From Photobacterium profundum (GTDB lineage Bacteria; Pseudomonadota; Gammaproteobacteria; Enterobacterales; Vibrionaceae), in NCBI RefSeq assembly GCF_003026285.1, contig NZ_PYOD01000020.1, positions 21,906-85,905 of the forward strand: DNA of 64,000 nucleotides. Direction: 5' to 3'. Every line of letters begins with the position of its first letter. The first letter of the stretch is position 1. Of the stretch, positions 34,922 through 44,659 are shown piece by piece. The notes below the pieces were generated by a model. It ran no database searches. It saw only the letters and a program-made list of their open reading frames with translations, and was not told where the DNA came from. Both the position numbers and the translations under genes were made by a program.

Positions 34922-35355
34922 AACGAATAGCCAGAAAAGAGTAGTCCCCCATCGGCGGCCAGCTGGTGGAGGACTTAGGAGAGATACAGCTATATATCTC
35001 TTTTACTAGTTCATTATCCTGCAACAACCTTTCCTGAAGCTGAATAGGCTTTGAGCTTTTCCATGTAAAAAATAAGTCAGTTAAGATCAATATAATTAAA
35101 AATCCAAATTAAGAATAATCAACCGAAATAATACCCAATACATAGCATTTAAATGCCACCCAGCATCTAAATATCAAATTAACCCCCCGTCATTTCATCA
35201 AAAAACCACATATTCGATAGATATAATGTTTCAACTTTGTTAAAAATTAGATGTTCTTTCTTTTCGCTTTGCGCTAAAACATTATCCTATGAGATCACAG
35301 TTCGAACTAGAGACTGCTCTCTAACTGGATAAAATAATAAAGCAAGGAGCTTGCA
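34922..35355. other. 434-bp intergenic region before the ABC transporter
   Basis: It contains no convincing gene. The last 150 bases look like the promoter and leader of the downstream binding-protein gene, with an imperfect dyad around 35304-35328 and a ribosome-binding site AAGGAG at about 35343. Confidence 0.45.
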
Positions 35356-36324
35356 ATGAAGGGTAAAAAACTACTTGTCGCAGCCGGTATAGCGGCATCA
35401 TTCGCACTATCATCCGCATCTGCCTTCGCGGATGTGGCCAAAGTCGCAGTATCACAAATCGTTGAACACCCCGCTCTTGATGCTGCACGCCAAGGTTTAC
35501 TGGATGGTTTAAAAGCAAAAGGATACGTCGAAGGTGAAAACCTTGAATTCACTTATCAGACAGCACAGGGTAATCCCGCGATTGCAGTTCAAATTGCCAA
35601 ACAATTTGTCGGTGAACAACCTGATGTCTTAGTCGGTATTGCAACACCAACCGCACAAGCCCTTGCCGCTTCCACTCGTTCTATTCCCGTTGTATTTACT
35701 GCTGTTACTGATCCTGTTGGTGCAAAGCTCGTTAAAAACATGGAAAAACCCAACGGTAATGTAACCGGTCTTTCTGACTTATCACCCGTTGCTCAACATG
35801 TTGAGCTAATGCAAGAAATCATTCCAAATCTGAAAAGTATCGGGGTGGTCTTTAATCCAGGCGAATCCAATGCTGTTGCGTTAGTTGAGTTACTACGTGA
35901 AGCCGCAAAAGCAAAAGGCATTGAAGTAGTAGAAGGCACAGCTCTTAAGAGTGCTGATGTTCAATCAGCAGCGCAAATTATCGCTTCAAAAGTTGATGTG
36001 ATTTACGCCCCGACAGATAACACAGTTGCCAGTGCGATTGATGGACTAGTAAACGCAGCAAACCAAGCAAACAAACCGATTATTGGCGCATCCACTACCT
36101 ATATTGAAAATGGTGCACTTGCAGCATTGGGCTTTGACTATTACCAAGTTGGTATTCAAACAGCTGACTATGTTGATGCGTTACTTAAAGGCACGAAAAT
36201 CGCTGATTTACCAGTTAATGTAGCGAAAGGGTCAGATCTAGCCTTAAATCAAAAAGCTGCCGAGAAACTAGGGATTTCGTTCCCAGCAGCAGTATTAGCA
36301 CGCGCAACCTCAATCGAAAAATAA
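35356..36324 (+). CDS. ABC transporter substrate-binding protein, TrpX-like (COG2984)
   Basis: A 322-residue periplasmic protein with a signal peptide (1-25, ending SAFA). It has two type-1 periplasmic binding lobes, e.g. VAVSQIVEHPALDAARQG at the N-terminus, IPVVFTAVTDPVGAKLV, and YAPTDNTVASAIDGLV. This family (COG2984) includes TrpX, proposed to bind tryptophan in streptococci, and in vibrios it accompanies a matching permease and ATPase. The ligand, probably an aromatic amino acid or similar small molecule, is inferred only. It is first of three genes; the permease starts 67 bases later. Confidence 0.88.
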   Translation: MKGKKLLVAAGIAASFALSSASAFADVAKVAVSQIVEHPALDAARQGLLDGLKAKGYVEGENLEFTYQTAQGNPAIAVQIAKQFVGEQPDVLVGIATPTAQALAASTRSIPVVFTAVTDPVGAKLVKNMEKPNGNVTGLSDLSPVAQHVELMQEIIPNLKSIGVVFNPGESNAVALVELLREAAKAKGIEVVEGTALKSADVQSAAQIIASKVDVIYAPTDNTVASAIDGLVNAANQANKPIIGASTTYIENGALAALGFDYYQVGIQTADYVDALLKGTKIADLPVNVAKGSDLALNQKAAEKLGISFPAAVLARATSIEK

Positions 36325-36391
36325 GTTTCAAATGGCAAGAGGCAAGAGCCATTACTCTTGCCTCTTTCATATAAGACAAGGAGTGTTATAG

Positions 36392-37318
36392 ATGTCTTTC
36401 TTTGCCTTCATTGGTACGCTAGAAATTGGATTGGTGTATGGATTGGTTGCACTTGGTGTATACCTGACTTTTCGCGTTTTAGATTTTCCCGATTTAACCG
36501 TCGATGGCAGTTTTCCTATGGGCGCTGCGGTCGCTGCTACTGCAATCGTAGCTGGCATTAATCCATGGATAGCCACATTGATGGCCATATTTGCAGGTGG
36601 TGCTTGTGGTTTAGTTACTGGATTTTTAGCCATTCGCTGCAATATTTTACATTTATTGGCCAGTATTCTGACCATGATTGCCGCTTTCTCTATCAATATC
36701 CGCATTATGGGTCGCCCTAATCTTGCTCTTTTAGGGGAAGAAACTATTTTGACCCCGTTCGAAAATTTTGCGATGGATTACGGTTTTGATTCTAATTTAA
36801 TTCGCTTATTGGTTGTTGCTCTGCTTGTGGTCTTCAGTGCTTGGTTCATCATTCGTTTGCTAGCCAGTGATTTTGGCTTAGGTTTACGTGCAACGGGCGT
36901 GAATAGCCGCATGGTAAGTGCACAAGGCGGCAACACCGCGTTATATACCTACCTTGGTCTCGCGCTTTCAAATGGTTTTGTTGGTTTTTCTGGCGCTCTA
37001 TTCGCTCAAACAAACAGCTTTGCTGATGTCACATCAGGTGTTGGTACAATCGTTGTAGGTCTTGCTGCGGTTATCTTGGGACAAACCCTTATTCCAGGTA
37101 GAAAAATATGGGTTGCCGTGGTCGCCGTTATTGTGGGCTCAGTGTTGTATCGTCTCGCGGTCGCATTTGCATTAAGTTCAGGTATGTTCGGGCTCAAAGC
37201 CTCCGATCTTAATTTGATCACCGCTGTTCTTGTTGCTGTTGCCTTAATTGCACCTCGAATGAAAACTAGCTTCAATCGCAAAAAAAAACGCGCTGCCGTA
37301 ACCAAAAAACTTGCCTAG
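36392..37318 (+). CDS. ABC transporter permease, TrpY-like
   Basis: The 308 residues form a branched-chain-amino-acid-type permease with eight to nine hydrophobic segments. The N-terminal GLVYGLVALGVYLTFRVLDFPDLTVDG stretch (seen in pieces) and a VGVGLAAVILGQTL-like loop are typical of this group. The C-terminus is a basic tail (NRKKKRAAVTKKLA). It lies between the binding protein and the ATPase genes; the ATPase follows after 15 bases with GGAGG at the junction. It forms the membrane channel of the importer. Confidence 0.88.
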   Translation: MSFFAFIGTLEIGLVYGLVALGVYLTFRVLDFPDLTVDGSFPMGAAVAATAIVAGINPWIATLMAIFAGGACGLVTGFLAIRCNILHLLASILTMIAAFSINIRIMGRPNLALLGEETILTPFENFAMDYGFDSNLIRLLVVALLVVFSAWFIIRLLASDFGLGLRATGVNSRMVSAQGGNTALYTYLGLALSNGFVGFSGALFAQTNSFADVTSGVGTIVVGLAAVILGQTLIPGRKIWVAVVAVIVGSVLYRLAVAFALSSGMFGLKASDLNLITAVLVAVALIAPRMKTSFNRKKKRAAVTKKLA

Positions 37319-37333
37319 GAGGTAAAGCTCAAG

Positions 37334-38128
37334 ATGATTGAATTAAATGATATTCGCGTTACCTTCAACGAAGGCACGATTTTAGAAAACCAAGCACTTC
37401 GTGGCATTAACTTAGTGGTGCCTGAAAAACAATTTGTTACTGTGATTGGTTCAAATGGTGCAGGGAAATCAACTTTGCTGGGCGCTGTCAGTGGTGAAAC
37501 CCCCATGAGCGATGGGCAAGTACTGATTGATAATATTGATGTGACGGATAAGTCCGTACATCAACGCGCGCAATATGCCGCACGCGTATTCCAAGATCCT
37601 TTAGCTGGCACTTGTGCTTCTTTAACGATTGAAGAAAATATGGCATTAGCCTATAAACGTGGTAGCCAACGTAGCTGGAAAATGGCGTTATCTTCAAACC
37701 GCCGTAAACTCTTTCAAGAACGTATCAGTATTCTTGGCTTAGGTTTAGAAGATCGTTTAGGTGATAGTATTGGCTTACTTTCAGGTGGTCAGCGCCAAGC
37801 TGTGAGTTTAGTCATGGCGACATTAGCCGACAGTAAGCTGTTATTGCTCGATGAACACACCGCGGCACTAGACCCAAGAATGGCCGCTTTTGTACTCGCC
37901 CTCACAACAAAAGTGGTGAAAGAGTTCGATCTCACCGTAATGATGGTGACGCACTCAATGAAAGATGCCCTCGCGCACGGTGATCGCACCGTCATGCTTC
38001 ACCAAGGTGAAATCGTTTTAGATGTTAAAGGTCAAGAGCGAGATAACATGGACGTGAAACAACTACTTGAAATGTTCAGCAAAGTGCGAGGCGAAGAATT
38101 AGCGGATGACAGCCTTTTATTGAGTTAG
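37334..38128 (+). CDS. ABC transporter ATP-binding protein, TrpZ-like
   Basis: The 264-residue ATPase has Walker A GSNGAGKST (about 38-46), the Q-loop region, signature LLSGGQRQAVSL, Walker B KLLLLDEHTA and the switch histidine in MVTHSMKDALAHGD. It powers the importer made with the two preceding genes. The DEHTAALDP variant of Walker B is that of this amino-acid-like family. It ends the operon; a long hairpin terminator follows. Confidence 0.93.
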   Translation: MIELNDIRVTFNEGTILENQALRGINLVVPEKQFVTVIGSNGAGKSTLLGAVSGETPMSDGQVLIDNIDVTDKSVHQRAQYAARVFQDPLAGTCASLTIEENMALAYKRGSQRSWKMALSSNRRKLFQERISILGLGLEDRLGDSIGLLSGGQRQAVSLVMATLADSKLLLLDEHTAALDPRMAAFVLALTTKVVKEFDLTVMMVTHSMKDALAHGDRTVMLHQGEIVLDVKGQERDNMDVKQLLEMFSKVRGEELADDSLLLS

Positions 38129-38140
38129 TTGAATTCAACG

Positions 38141-38197
38141 AACATAACCCCTGTATTACTTTATTATTAGATATAGATTATTACGGGGTTATGTTTA
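38141..38197 (+). terminator. Terminator-like hairpin after the ABC operon
   Basis: AACATAACCCC (38141-38151) pairs with GGGGTTATGTT (38185-38195) around a long AT-rich loop, followed by T-rich sequence. Confidence 0.6.
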
Positions 38198-38356
38198 TTA
38201 ACGATAAGAATTAAAGAGTTACCTGTTATTCCTATACGTATAAAAATCCTAGAATCAATTGAAATACCACTTCACCGTCGCTACTGTTGTAGAATTGAAG
38301 TAAAATATGCCTAGCGCTCTATCTTTTCTGAGCCCTTATTTAGATTTAGGAAAACA

Positions 38357-38668
38357 ATGAAAAAAACATTTGCTTTAACTCACCCAAAAAAAGCTGTGCC
38401 AAGAGTCGTTGAATCAGTTAAAAGTGAAGTGAAAAAGTACATCAAAAGAGAGCGTAATAAGCAGCTTCCTTCTGGTGTCGATTTTTGGGATTTTGATTGT
38501 AAGTTTGGTCACACCGAACAAGAAGCAAAAGTAATCCACCTTAAAGAAATCAACAAGTGCATTGATGAAGCAGAGAAATTAGAACTGACTTCATTCTATC
38601 TTGAGATTTTAGTTAAAGATGGCATTCGTACTAAAAAGCCACTAGACGGCTTATTTGAAGACGAATAA
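38357..38668 (+). CDS. DUF6172 family protein
   Basis: A 103-residue small basic cytoplasmic protein: MKKTFALTHPKKAVPR at the start, then VKKYIKRERNKQLP, VDFWDFDCKFG, and a C-terminal IRTKKPLDGLFEDE. I recognise it as DUF6172, a conserved family of unknown function. Charged, lysine-rich composition could suggest nucleic-acid contact, but nothing specific supports that. It stands alone between two terminators. Confidence 0.8.
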   Translation: MKKTFALTHPKKAVPRVVESVKSEVKKYIKRERNKQLPSGVDFWDFDCKFGHTEQEAKVIHLKEINKCIDEAEKLELTSFYLEILVKDGIRTKKPLDGLFEDE

Positions 38669-38791
38669 ACATTTTCGCTGTTAATAGCTTCACTGTTAAC
38701 ATTCGTATTGAAGGCAGTACTGGGTAGGGCTTTACGATAGTTTGATCAATTCGCTATCGTCTTGCGGCGCAGAACATGACTGACCTGAACT

Positions 38792-38817
38792 AAAAGCCCT
38801 TACTCAGGGCTTTTTTA
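38792..38817 (+). terminator. Terminator between the DUF6172 gene and yfbV
   Basis: AAAAGCCCT (38792-38800) / AGGGCTTTT (38806-38814), five-base loop and T-run. Probably serves both convergent genes. Confidence 0.8.
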
Positions 38818-38874
38818 CTTTTCAATAATGTTGTACCACATCTAAAAGATCACAACGTCGTATTGTGTATCAGT

Positions 38875-39324
38875 TTAAAACCACCTTTCTAACGATGTTT
38901 TATCCAGTTGCTTAAACGCGCGATTCAAGACTTCTGCCAATTCAAGATATCGAGGCTGTTTTTTCAACGGCTGCATTGCGTGCCCTTCACTGGTGATCTT
39001 TTCATAAATTTCACGATACCAAATGGCTAATGAAGGTGGCAACGTCGTTCGACTGCGCTTACCCAACCACCACAAACCTTGCAAGGGCATGGTCAATGCA
39101 AATAGCGCCACCGTCATTGCTTGTGGTAGCGCGCCATAGTTATTGAATGCCATTTGGCTTAAGACACTCATAACTGCAACGGCAGGCATAACACGGGTCG
39201 CGAATTTTGTCGCTTTAATGTAGCGCTGTTCTGGGAATATGGCTGCTAGCTCTTTGCGCATAGGCCATGTTGCCATGTACTGCTGACCATTTTGGAAGTG
39301 TTGCCAAACCGTTCGTTGAGTCAT
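38875..39324 (-). CDS. yfbV: YfbV (UPF0208) membrane protein
   Basis: The 149 residues from ATG 39324 resemble E. coli YfbV: two hydrophobic helices around residues 43-60 and 68-85, and conserved segments such as TVWQHFQNGQQYMATWPMRKEL and KQPRYLELAEVLNRAF. YfbV has been described as acting with chromosome macrodomain organisation (Ter), though its mechanism is unclear. A longer in-frame start at 39387 lacks homology. It diverges from ackA across 337 bp, as in E. coli. Confidence 0.9.
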   Translation of the reverse strand: MTQRTVWQHFQNGQQYMATWPMRKELAAIFPEQRYIKATKFATRVMPAVAVMSVLSQMAFNNYGALPQAMTVALFALTMPLQGLWWLGKRSRTTLPPSLAIWYREIYEKITSEGHAMQPLKKQPRYLELAEVLNRAFKQLDKTSLERWF

Positions 39325-39661
39325 AAAGCACCAACCATCAAAAAAAACCATAATTATTAAAATAAAGTAGTAACAAACTTGATTCAAATTAAATTTTTCT
39401 AAAATCTTTTTGTTATATTGGGTAACAATCGGCTATCCTAAGCACGCTTTAAGTTAATTGTTGCCTGTAATTACCATTTAGGCAACCTAAAGCAGCCATC
39501 AAGGATGACCCAGGATTGTGGGTTACTCAATTCTAGCCCTACGGATAGTGCACAATTTTAACCCGATTTAGACTGACTGTATCAAAAGTCGTCTACGCTA
39601 TGGGTACTTTTTTTATTCTCACGAATATCAACTTTCAGACAGATTATAGGTAGTCACTCTC
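39325..39661. other. yfbV/ackA divergent promoter region
   Basis: It contains a seven-base dyad GTTGCCT (39460-39466) / AGGCAAC (39480-39486) and a second small dyad GACCCA...TGGGTT near 39508-39525, both possible regulatory sites for ackA. No gene is visible. Confidence 0.5.
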
Positions 39662-40858
39662 ATGTCTAAGCTGGTTCTAGTTCTTAACTGCGGTAGTTCA
39701 TCTCTTAAATTCGCTATTGTTGACGCTGTTTCAGGTGAAGAACACCTAACAGGTCTTGCAGAATGTCTGCACCTTCCAGAAGCTCGTATCAAGTGGAAAC
39801 TTGATGGCAAGCACGAAGCTCAACTTGGCGATGGTGCTGCTCACGAAGAAGCACTAGCATTTATGGTAGAAAGCATCATTGCTTCTAAGCCAGAACTTGC
39901 CGCTAACCTAGCAGCTATCGGTCACCGTGTAGTTCACGGTGGTGAGAAGTTCACTCAATCTGTTCTTATCGATGAAACAGTAGTTCAAGGTATCGAGGAT
40001 TGCTCTGCATTAGCACCTCTTCACAACCCTGCACACATCATCGGTATTAAAGCGGCACAGAAAGCATTTCCAGCACTTAAAAACGTTGCTGTATTCGATA
40101 CTGCTTTCCACCAGACTATGCCTGAAGAAGCGTACCTATACGCACTTCCGTACAACCTATACACAGACCACGCTATCCGTCGTTACGGCATGCACGGTAC
40201 TTCTCACCTGTTCATTACACGTGTAACAGCTGAGCTACTAGAGAAGCCAGAAGATGAACTAAACATCATCAACTGTCACCTAGGTAACGGTGCTTCTGTT
40301 TGTGCAATCAAGAACGGTAAATCTGTAGATACATCTATGGGTCTTACTCCGCTTGAAGGTCTAGTAATGGGTACGCGTTGTGGTGATATCGATCCTGCGA
40401 TCATTTTCCACCTACACGATACACTTGGTTACTCTGTTGAAAAAATCAACAATATGCTAACTAAAGAGTCTGGCCTTCAAGGTCTAACTCAAGTGACTTC
40501 TGACTGTCGTTTCGTTGAAGACAACTACGGTAAGAAAGAAGAAGCAACTCGTGCAATGGACGTATTCTGTCACCGTCTAGCTAAGTACGTTGCTGGTTAC
40601 ACTGCAACACTAGAAGGTCGTCTAGACGCTATCACATTCACTGGCGGCATCGGTGAAAACTCTGCTCCTATCCGCGAAATGGTTCTTAACCGTCTTGCTA
40701 TCCTAGGTGTTGAAGTTGACGGCGAAGCAAACCTTAAAGCACGCTTCGGTAAAGAAGGTGTTATCACGACTGCAAACAGCCGTGTTCCTGCAATGGTAGT
40801 TTCGACTAACGAAGAACTAGTTATCGCAGAAGATACAGCGCGTCTAGCTGCTATCTAA
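39662..40858 (+). CDS. ackA: Acetate kinase
   Basis: AckA converts acetyl phosphate and ADP to acetate and ATP. The 398 residues have the family signatures VLNCGSSSLKFAI at the N-terminus and GMHGTSHLF in the middle, and the C-terminal FTGGIGENSAPIRE. Codon usage is highly biased, as in pflB and pta, pointing to strong expression. It is followed by a hairpin terminator and, 164 bases after its stop, by pta. The order yfbV<>ackA-pta matches E. coli. Confidence 0.98.
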   Translation: MSKLVLVLNCGSSSLKFAIVDAVSGEEHLTGLAECLHLPEARIKWKLDGKHEAQLGDGAAHEEALAFMVESIIASKPELAANLAAIGHRVVHGGEKFTQSVLIDETVVQGIEDCSALAPLHNPAHIIGIKAAQKAFPALKNVAVFDTAFHQTMPEEAYLYALPYNLYTDHAIRRYGMHGTSHLFITRVTAELLEKPEDELNIINCHLGNGASVCAIKNGKSVDTSMGLTPLEGLVMGTRCGDIDPAIIFHLHDTLGYSVEKINNMLTKESGLQGLTQVTSDCRFVEDNYGKKEEATRAMDVFCHRLAKYVAGYTATLEGRLDAITFTGGIGENSAPIREMVLNRLAILGVEVDGEANLKARFGKEGVITTANSRVPAMVVSTNEELVIAEDTARLAAI

Positions 40859-40873
40859 TCTAACGATTATTAT

Positions 40874-40901
40874 AACGGCTGGCCTAGGCTGGCCGTTTTT
40901 T
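40874..40901 (+). terminator. Terminator between ackA and pta
   Basis: A self-complementary GC-rich stretch (40874-40897, with AACGGC at one end and GCCGTT at the other) is followed by a run of T. It probably sets the ratio of pta to ackA transcripts. Confidence 0.75.
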
Positions 40902-41022
40902 CATGTGTAATACAATTGTTTGTTGTGGCGTTGCTCCATAATTGTTCTAATTTGCAGATCGACCTGTCTTTAGAATCGTTATCGAACAGCGCTGTATTAT
41001 TCAATAGTTTGAGGAATTCATA

Positions 41023-43176
41023 GTGTCCCGTACTATTATGCTTATCCCAGTTGGCGCTGGTGTTGGTCTAACAAGCGTAAGCCTTGGTGTTTTACGTGCA
41101 ATGGAACGCAAAGGCGTTCGTGTTTCTTTCTTTAAGCCTATCGCACAACCACGTAGTGGTGGTGAAAAGCCTGATCTGACTACAACGATCATCCGTGCTA
41201 ACAGCGATATGGAAATTGCAGAACCATTTACAATGGCACGTGCCGAAGAACTTCTTCGTAACGACCAAAGTGATGTACTGCTAGAAGACATCGTCGCACG
41301 TTTCAAAGAATCAACAGCGCAATCTGAAGTAGCATTAATCGAAGGTCTTGTACCGACTCGCAAGCACCCATTTGCGAATCAGATTAACTATGAAATTGCT
41401 AAAACGCTGGGTGCGGAAATCGTATTCGTTATTGCGCACGGTACTGATAACCCCGCACAACTAAAAGAGCGTATCGAAGTAGCATGCTCTAACTTCGGCG
41501 GCATTAAAAACAAGCAAATCTCAGGCGTTATTGTTAACAAGCTAAACGCACCTGTCGATGCTGAAGGCCGTACTCGCCCAGACCTATCTGAAATCTTTGA
41601 CGATATAGACGGTACAACTATTCCGCTAAACGTTGAAGTAATGCAAGTATTCAACTCTAGCCCTATTCGTGTACTTGGTTGTGCACCATGGAGCTCAGAG
41701 CTAATTGCAACACGTTCAACAGATATTGCTGCACACCTTAACGCTCAAATCATCAACGAAGGTGATATTGCGACTCGTCGTATCAAGAGTGTTACTTTCT
41801 GTGCACGCTCTATACCTAACATGGTTGAGCACTTCCGTCCTGGTTCACTACTAGTAACTTCTGCAGACCGTCCTGACGTTATCGTTGCGGCATGTCTTGC
41901 TGCAATGAACGGCGTTGAAATCGGTGCACTTCTTCTTACTGGCGGCTATGAACTACCTAAGCCAGTAATGGATCTTTGTGAGCGTGCATTCGCAACAGGC
42001 TTACCTGTAATGACGGCACTGGGTAACACTTGGCAGACATCTCTGAACCTTCAGAGCTTCAGCCTTGAAGTACCAGCAGACGATAAAGAACGTGTAGAAT
42101 TCGTTAACGAATACATGGCTAGCCATATCGATGGTCAGTGGATTGAATCATTAACTGAAGGTTCTGCTAAAGAACGTCGTTTAAGCCCACCAGCATTCCG
42201 TTATGAATTAACAGAGCTAGCGCGCAAAGCTGCTAAGCGTGTTGTTCTTCCTGAAGGTGACGAACCTCGTACCGTTAAAGCTGCAGCTATCTGTGCTGAA
42301 CGCGGTATTGCTGAGTGTGTTCTTCTTGGTAATCCAGAAGAAATCAAACGTGTTGCTGAACAGCAAGGCGTTACACTAGGCGCTGGTGTTACAATCATCG
42401 ACTCTGAAGCAGTTCGTGAAAACTACGTTAAACGTCTTGTTGAGCTTCGCGGTGCGAAGGGCATGACTGATGTTGTGGCACGTGAAAAGCTTCAAGATTC
42501 TGTTTTCTTAGGCACAATGATGCTAGAAAACAATGAAGTTGATGGTCTTGTTTCTGGTGCGGTACACACAACAGCTAACACTATCGTTCCTCCGTTCCAA
42601 ATCATCAAAACAGCACCAGATGCATCTATCGTATCTTCAGTATTCTTCATGCTTCTGCCTGATCAAGTACTGGTATACGGTGACTGTGCAATCAACCCAG
42701 ATCCAAATGCTGAACAACTTGCTGAAATCGCAATTCAATCTGCTGATTCTGCAAAAGCATTCGGTATCGAACCTCGCGTTGCTATGATCTCATACTCTAC
42801 TGGTACATCTGGTAAGGGTGCTGATGTTGATAAAGTACGTGAAGCTACACGCATTGCTCAAGAGAAACGTCCTGATCTAATCATCGATGGTCCTCTACAG
42901 TACGATGCTGCAATCATGGAAAATGTAGCCGCTTCTAAAGCGCCTAATTCTCCTGTAGCGGGTAAAGCAACAGTATTCGTATTCCCAGACCTAAACACTG
43001 GTAACACGACGTACAAAGCGGTACAGCGTTCAGCTGACCTAGTTTCTATCGGTCCTATGCTTCAGGGCATGCGTAAGCCGGTAAATGACCTTTCTCGTGG
43101 CGCACTTGTAGACGATATCGTATACACCGTTGCACTTACTGCGATTCAGGCAAAACAATCTGAAGACGCTAAGTAA
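41023..43176 (+). CDS. pta: Phosphate acetyltransferase (long form)
   Basis: Pta makes acetyl phosphate from acetyl-CoA. The 717 residues are the long enterobacterial form: an N-terminal P-loop-like regulatory domain (LIPVGAGVGLTSVSLGV), a DRTGG-type middle domain and the C-terminal catalytic PTA domain (VVLPEGDEPRTVKAA, SYSTGTSGKGADVDKV, VFPDLNTGNTTYKAVQR). Translation starts at GTG 41023, giving the MSRTIMLIPVG start shared with E. coli. It acts with AckA to yield ATP from acetyl-CoA made by PflB. A terminator follows. Confidence 0.98.
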   Translation: MSRTIMLIPVGAGVGLTSVSLGVLRAMERKGVRVSFFKPIAQPRSGGEKPDLTTTIIRANSDMEIAEPFTMARAEELLRNDQSDVLLEDIVARFKESTAQSEVALIEGLVPTRKHPFANQINYEIAKTLGAEIVFVIAHGTDNPAQLKERIEVACSNFGGIKNKQISGVIVNKLNAPVDAEGRTRPDLSEIFDDIDGTTIPLNVEVMQVFNSSPIRVLGCAPWSSELIATRSTDIAAHLNAQIINEGDIATRRIKSVTFCARSIPNMVEHFRPGSLLVTSADRPDVIVAACLAAMNGVEIGALLLTGGYELPKPVMDLCERAFATGLPVMTALGNTWQTSLNLQSFSLEVPADDKERVEFVNEYMASHIDGQWIESLTEGSAKERRLSPPAFRYELTELARKAAKRVVLPEGDEPRTVKAAAICAERGIAECVLLGNPEEIKRVAEQQGVTLGAGVTIIDSEAVRENYVKRLVELRGAKGMTDVVAREKLQDSVFLGTMMLENNEVDGLVSGAVHTTANTIVPPFQIIKTAPDASIVSSVFFMLLPDQVLVYGDCAINPDPNAEQLAEIAIQSADSAKAFGIEPRVAMISYSTGTSGKGADVDKVREATRIAQEKRPDLIIDGPLQYDAAIMENVAASKAPNSPVAGKATVFVFPDLNTGNTTYKAVQRSADLVSIGPMLQGMRKPVNDLSRGALVDDIVYTVALTAIQAKQSEDAK

Positions 43177-43204
43177 TTACTGATTAGCTAAACAAGCTAT
43201 ACCG

Positions 43205-43238
43205 AACGCCTCTGCAGTAATGCAAGGGCGTTTTTTTT
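43205..43238 (+). terminator. Terminator after pta
   Basis: Twelve-base stem with two mismatches (43205-43216 / 43221-43232), loop GTAA, followed by eight T. Confidence 0.85.
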
Positions 43239-43337
43239 ACTTTAAACTTGGAAAACCAGATACTACAACATGTTTAAAGTACCCAGTAATGAACAATTGA
43301 TGCAGAAAAAATGAAGAGGATTTACGTCTTTCATATC

Positions 43338-43377
43338 AAAAAGGCCATAATGATCTGCTTATCATTATGACCTTTTT
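43338..43377. terminator. Bidirectional terminator between pta and the second focA
   Basis: A long stem: AAAAAGGCCATAATGAT on the left (43338-43354) pairs with ATCATTATGACCTTTTT (43361-43377) with one mismatch and a six-base loop. A-tract and T-tract on both sides let it stop transcription from either strand. Confidence 0.85.
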
Positions 43378-43433
43378 AATGTTCTTTATTGTTTTGTGCG
43401 CTCTACTCTAAGCGCCATCAATAAACGACGGTA

Positions 43434-44279
43434 CTACTCACTGCGCAAGTAAATAAGCCAGTAGCCCATCCCGACGAACACACCACCACCAATAATATTA
43501 CCGAGAGTCACTGGAATAAGGTTATTAATAATAAAATTACTCATGGTTAAATCGGCAAAATCAGCGGGGTTCATACCGCTCAGTTGCCAGAACTCAGGTG
43601 ATGCCAGTGTCTTAATACCAATCGCCATCGGTACTTGAAACATATTCGCTATACAGTGTTCAAAACCTGCAGATACAAACATCGCTACGGGTAAAATCAT
43701 CACCATGATTTTATCTGTTAGAGTACGTCCACTGAATGTCATCCAAACGGCAGCACAGACTAATACGTTACACATAATGCCAAGCGCAACTGCTTGAAAG
43801 AAACCATGGTGCAATTTATGTTGAGCAATTTGCATGGTATTAATACCTACCGCGCCATTAGCCGACATGTATTGCTTAGCCACCAGCATGATACCCACCA
43901 GTAACAAAGCACCGATCAAGTTACCGATATAAACAATGCCCCAGTTCATACATAAGCTTTTCCAGCTAATTTTACCACTCGCACGAGCCACTAACGTCAA
44001 GACAGAACTCGTAAAAAGTTCACCGCCAGTGATCACCACTAAAATAAGCCCGAGGCTAAATGCAAGCCCACCGATGAACTTACTCATTCCCCATGCCATA
44101 TCTCCAGAACCCGTCGTCACCGTGGTATAGAAAATAAATGCAATCCCAATATGCAGCCCTGCAGTAATAGCCAACAGAAAAGACTTCATTGGATCTTTAG
44201 TTGCCTTACCTACTCCGACTTCTGCAGCTTTTTCCGCCATCTGCGGCGGTAAAAGGGAATCAAATTGACCCTGATTCAT
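43434..44279 (-). CDS. focA: FocA formate channel (classical, unfused)
   Basis: The 281-residue FNT-family channel has six helices; the pore motifs GGELFTS and GFEHCIANMF (with the central histidine) are present. It lacks the CBS extension of the paralogue at 19.7 kb, whose channel domain is closely similar. The start is ATG 44279, six bases after AGGTGA; a GTG two codons upstream overlaps that site. It probably carries formate, and its position beside ackA-pta links it to fermentation. It appears monocistronic. Confidence 0.93.
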   Translation of the reverse strand: MNQGQFDSLLPPQMAEKAAEVGVGKATKDPMKSFLLAITAGLHIGIAFIFYTTVTTGSGDMAWGMSKFIGGLAFSLGLILVVITGGELFTSSVLTLVARASGKISWKSLCMNWGIVYIGNLIGALLLVGIMLVAKQYMSANGAVGINTMQIAQHKLHHGFFQAVALGIMCNVLVCAAVWMTFSGRTLTDKIMVMILPVAMFVSAGFEHCIANMFQVPMAIGIKTLASPEFWQLSGMNPADFADLTMSNFIINNLIPVTLGNIIGGGVFVGMGYWLIYLRSE

Positions 44280-44659
44280 AAACACTCACCTGATACATAT
44301 TGAAATACAAAAAATTGACAGCGGATACTGAACCCAACAAGGGTTAATTTCAAGCCTTAAACACCATAAAACATCGAAAAAAACGCAATCTTTGTTCGCA
44401 TATTCCGAGATAAATAATTATATTCAGACTTACCCTTCATCGTTACTAGGGTGTATACAGTTGTAAATAAAGGAATTACTTACGTTTCATGGGTATATTA
44501 CGTCGTGTAGGATGATTAAGGCGCACACCTTACGATTAAAAAAAAGTAACGCCTAAATCAAACGCTGCTTAGAAGTATTAATCTTTACGATTGGTTTGAA
44601 GTAAATTACTTGCATCTAGGCTTCAAGATTTTTAGTCTTGTTTTCGTAAAGAGGTGGAC
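44280..44659. other. Divergent region upstream of focA and the SelT-like gene
   Basis: A 380-bp AT-rich region with the promoters of two divergent genes and no convincing ORF. I could not identify a specific operator with confidence. Confidence 0.45.

Noticed and set aside
35304..35328. Imperfect dyad before the TrpX-like gene as a possible TrpR operator
   Set aside because: It contains GAACTAG but does not match the TrpR palindrome well enough to name.
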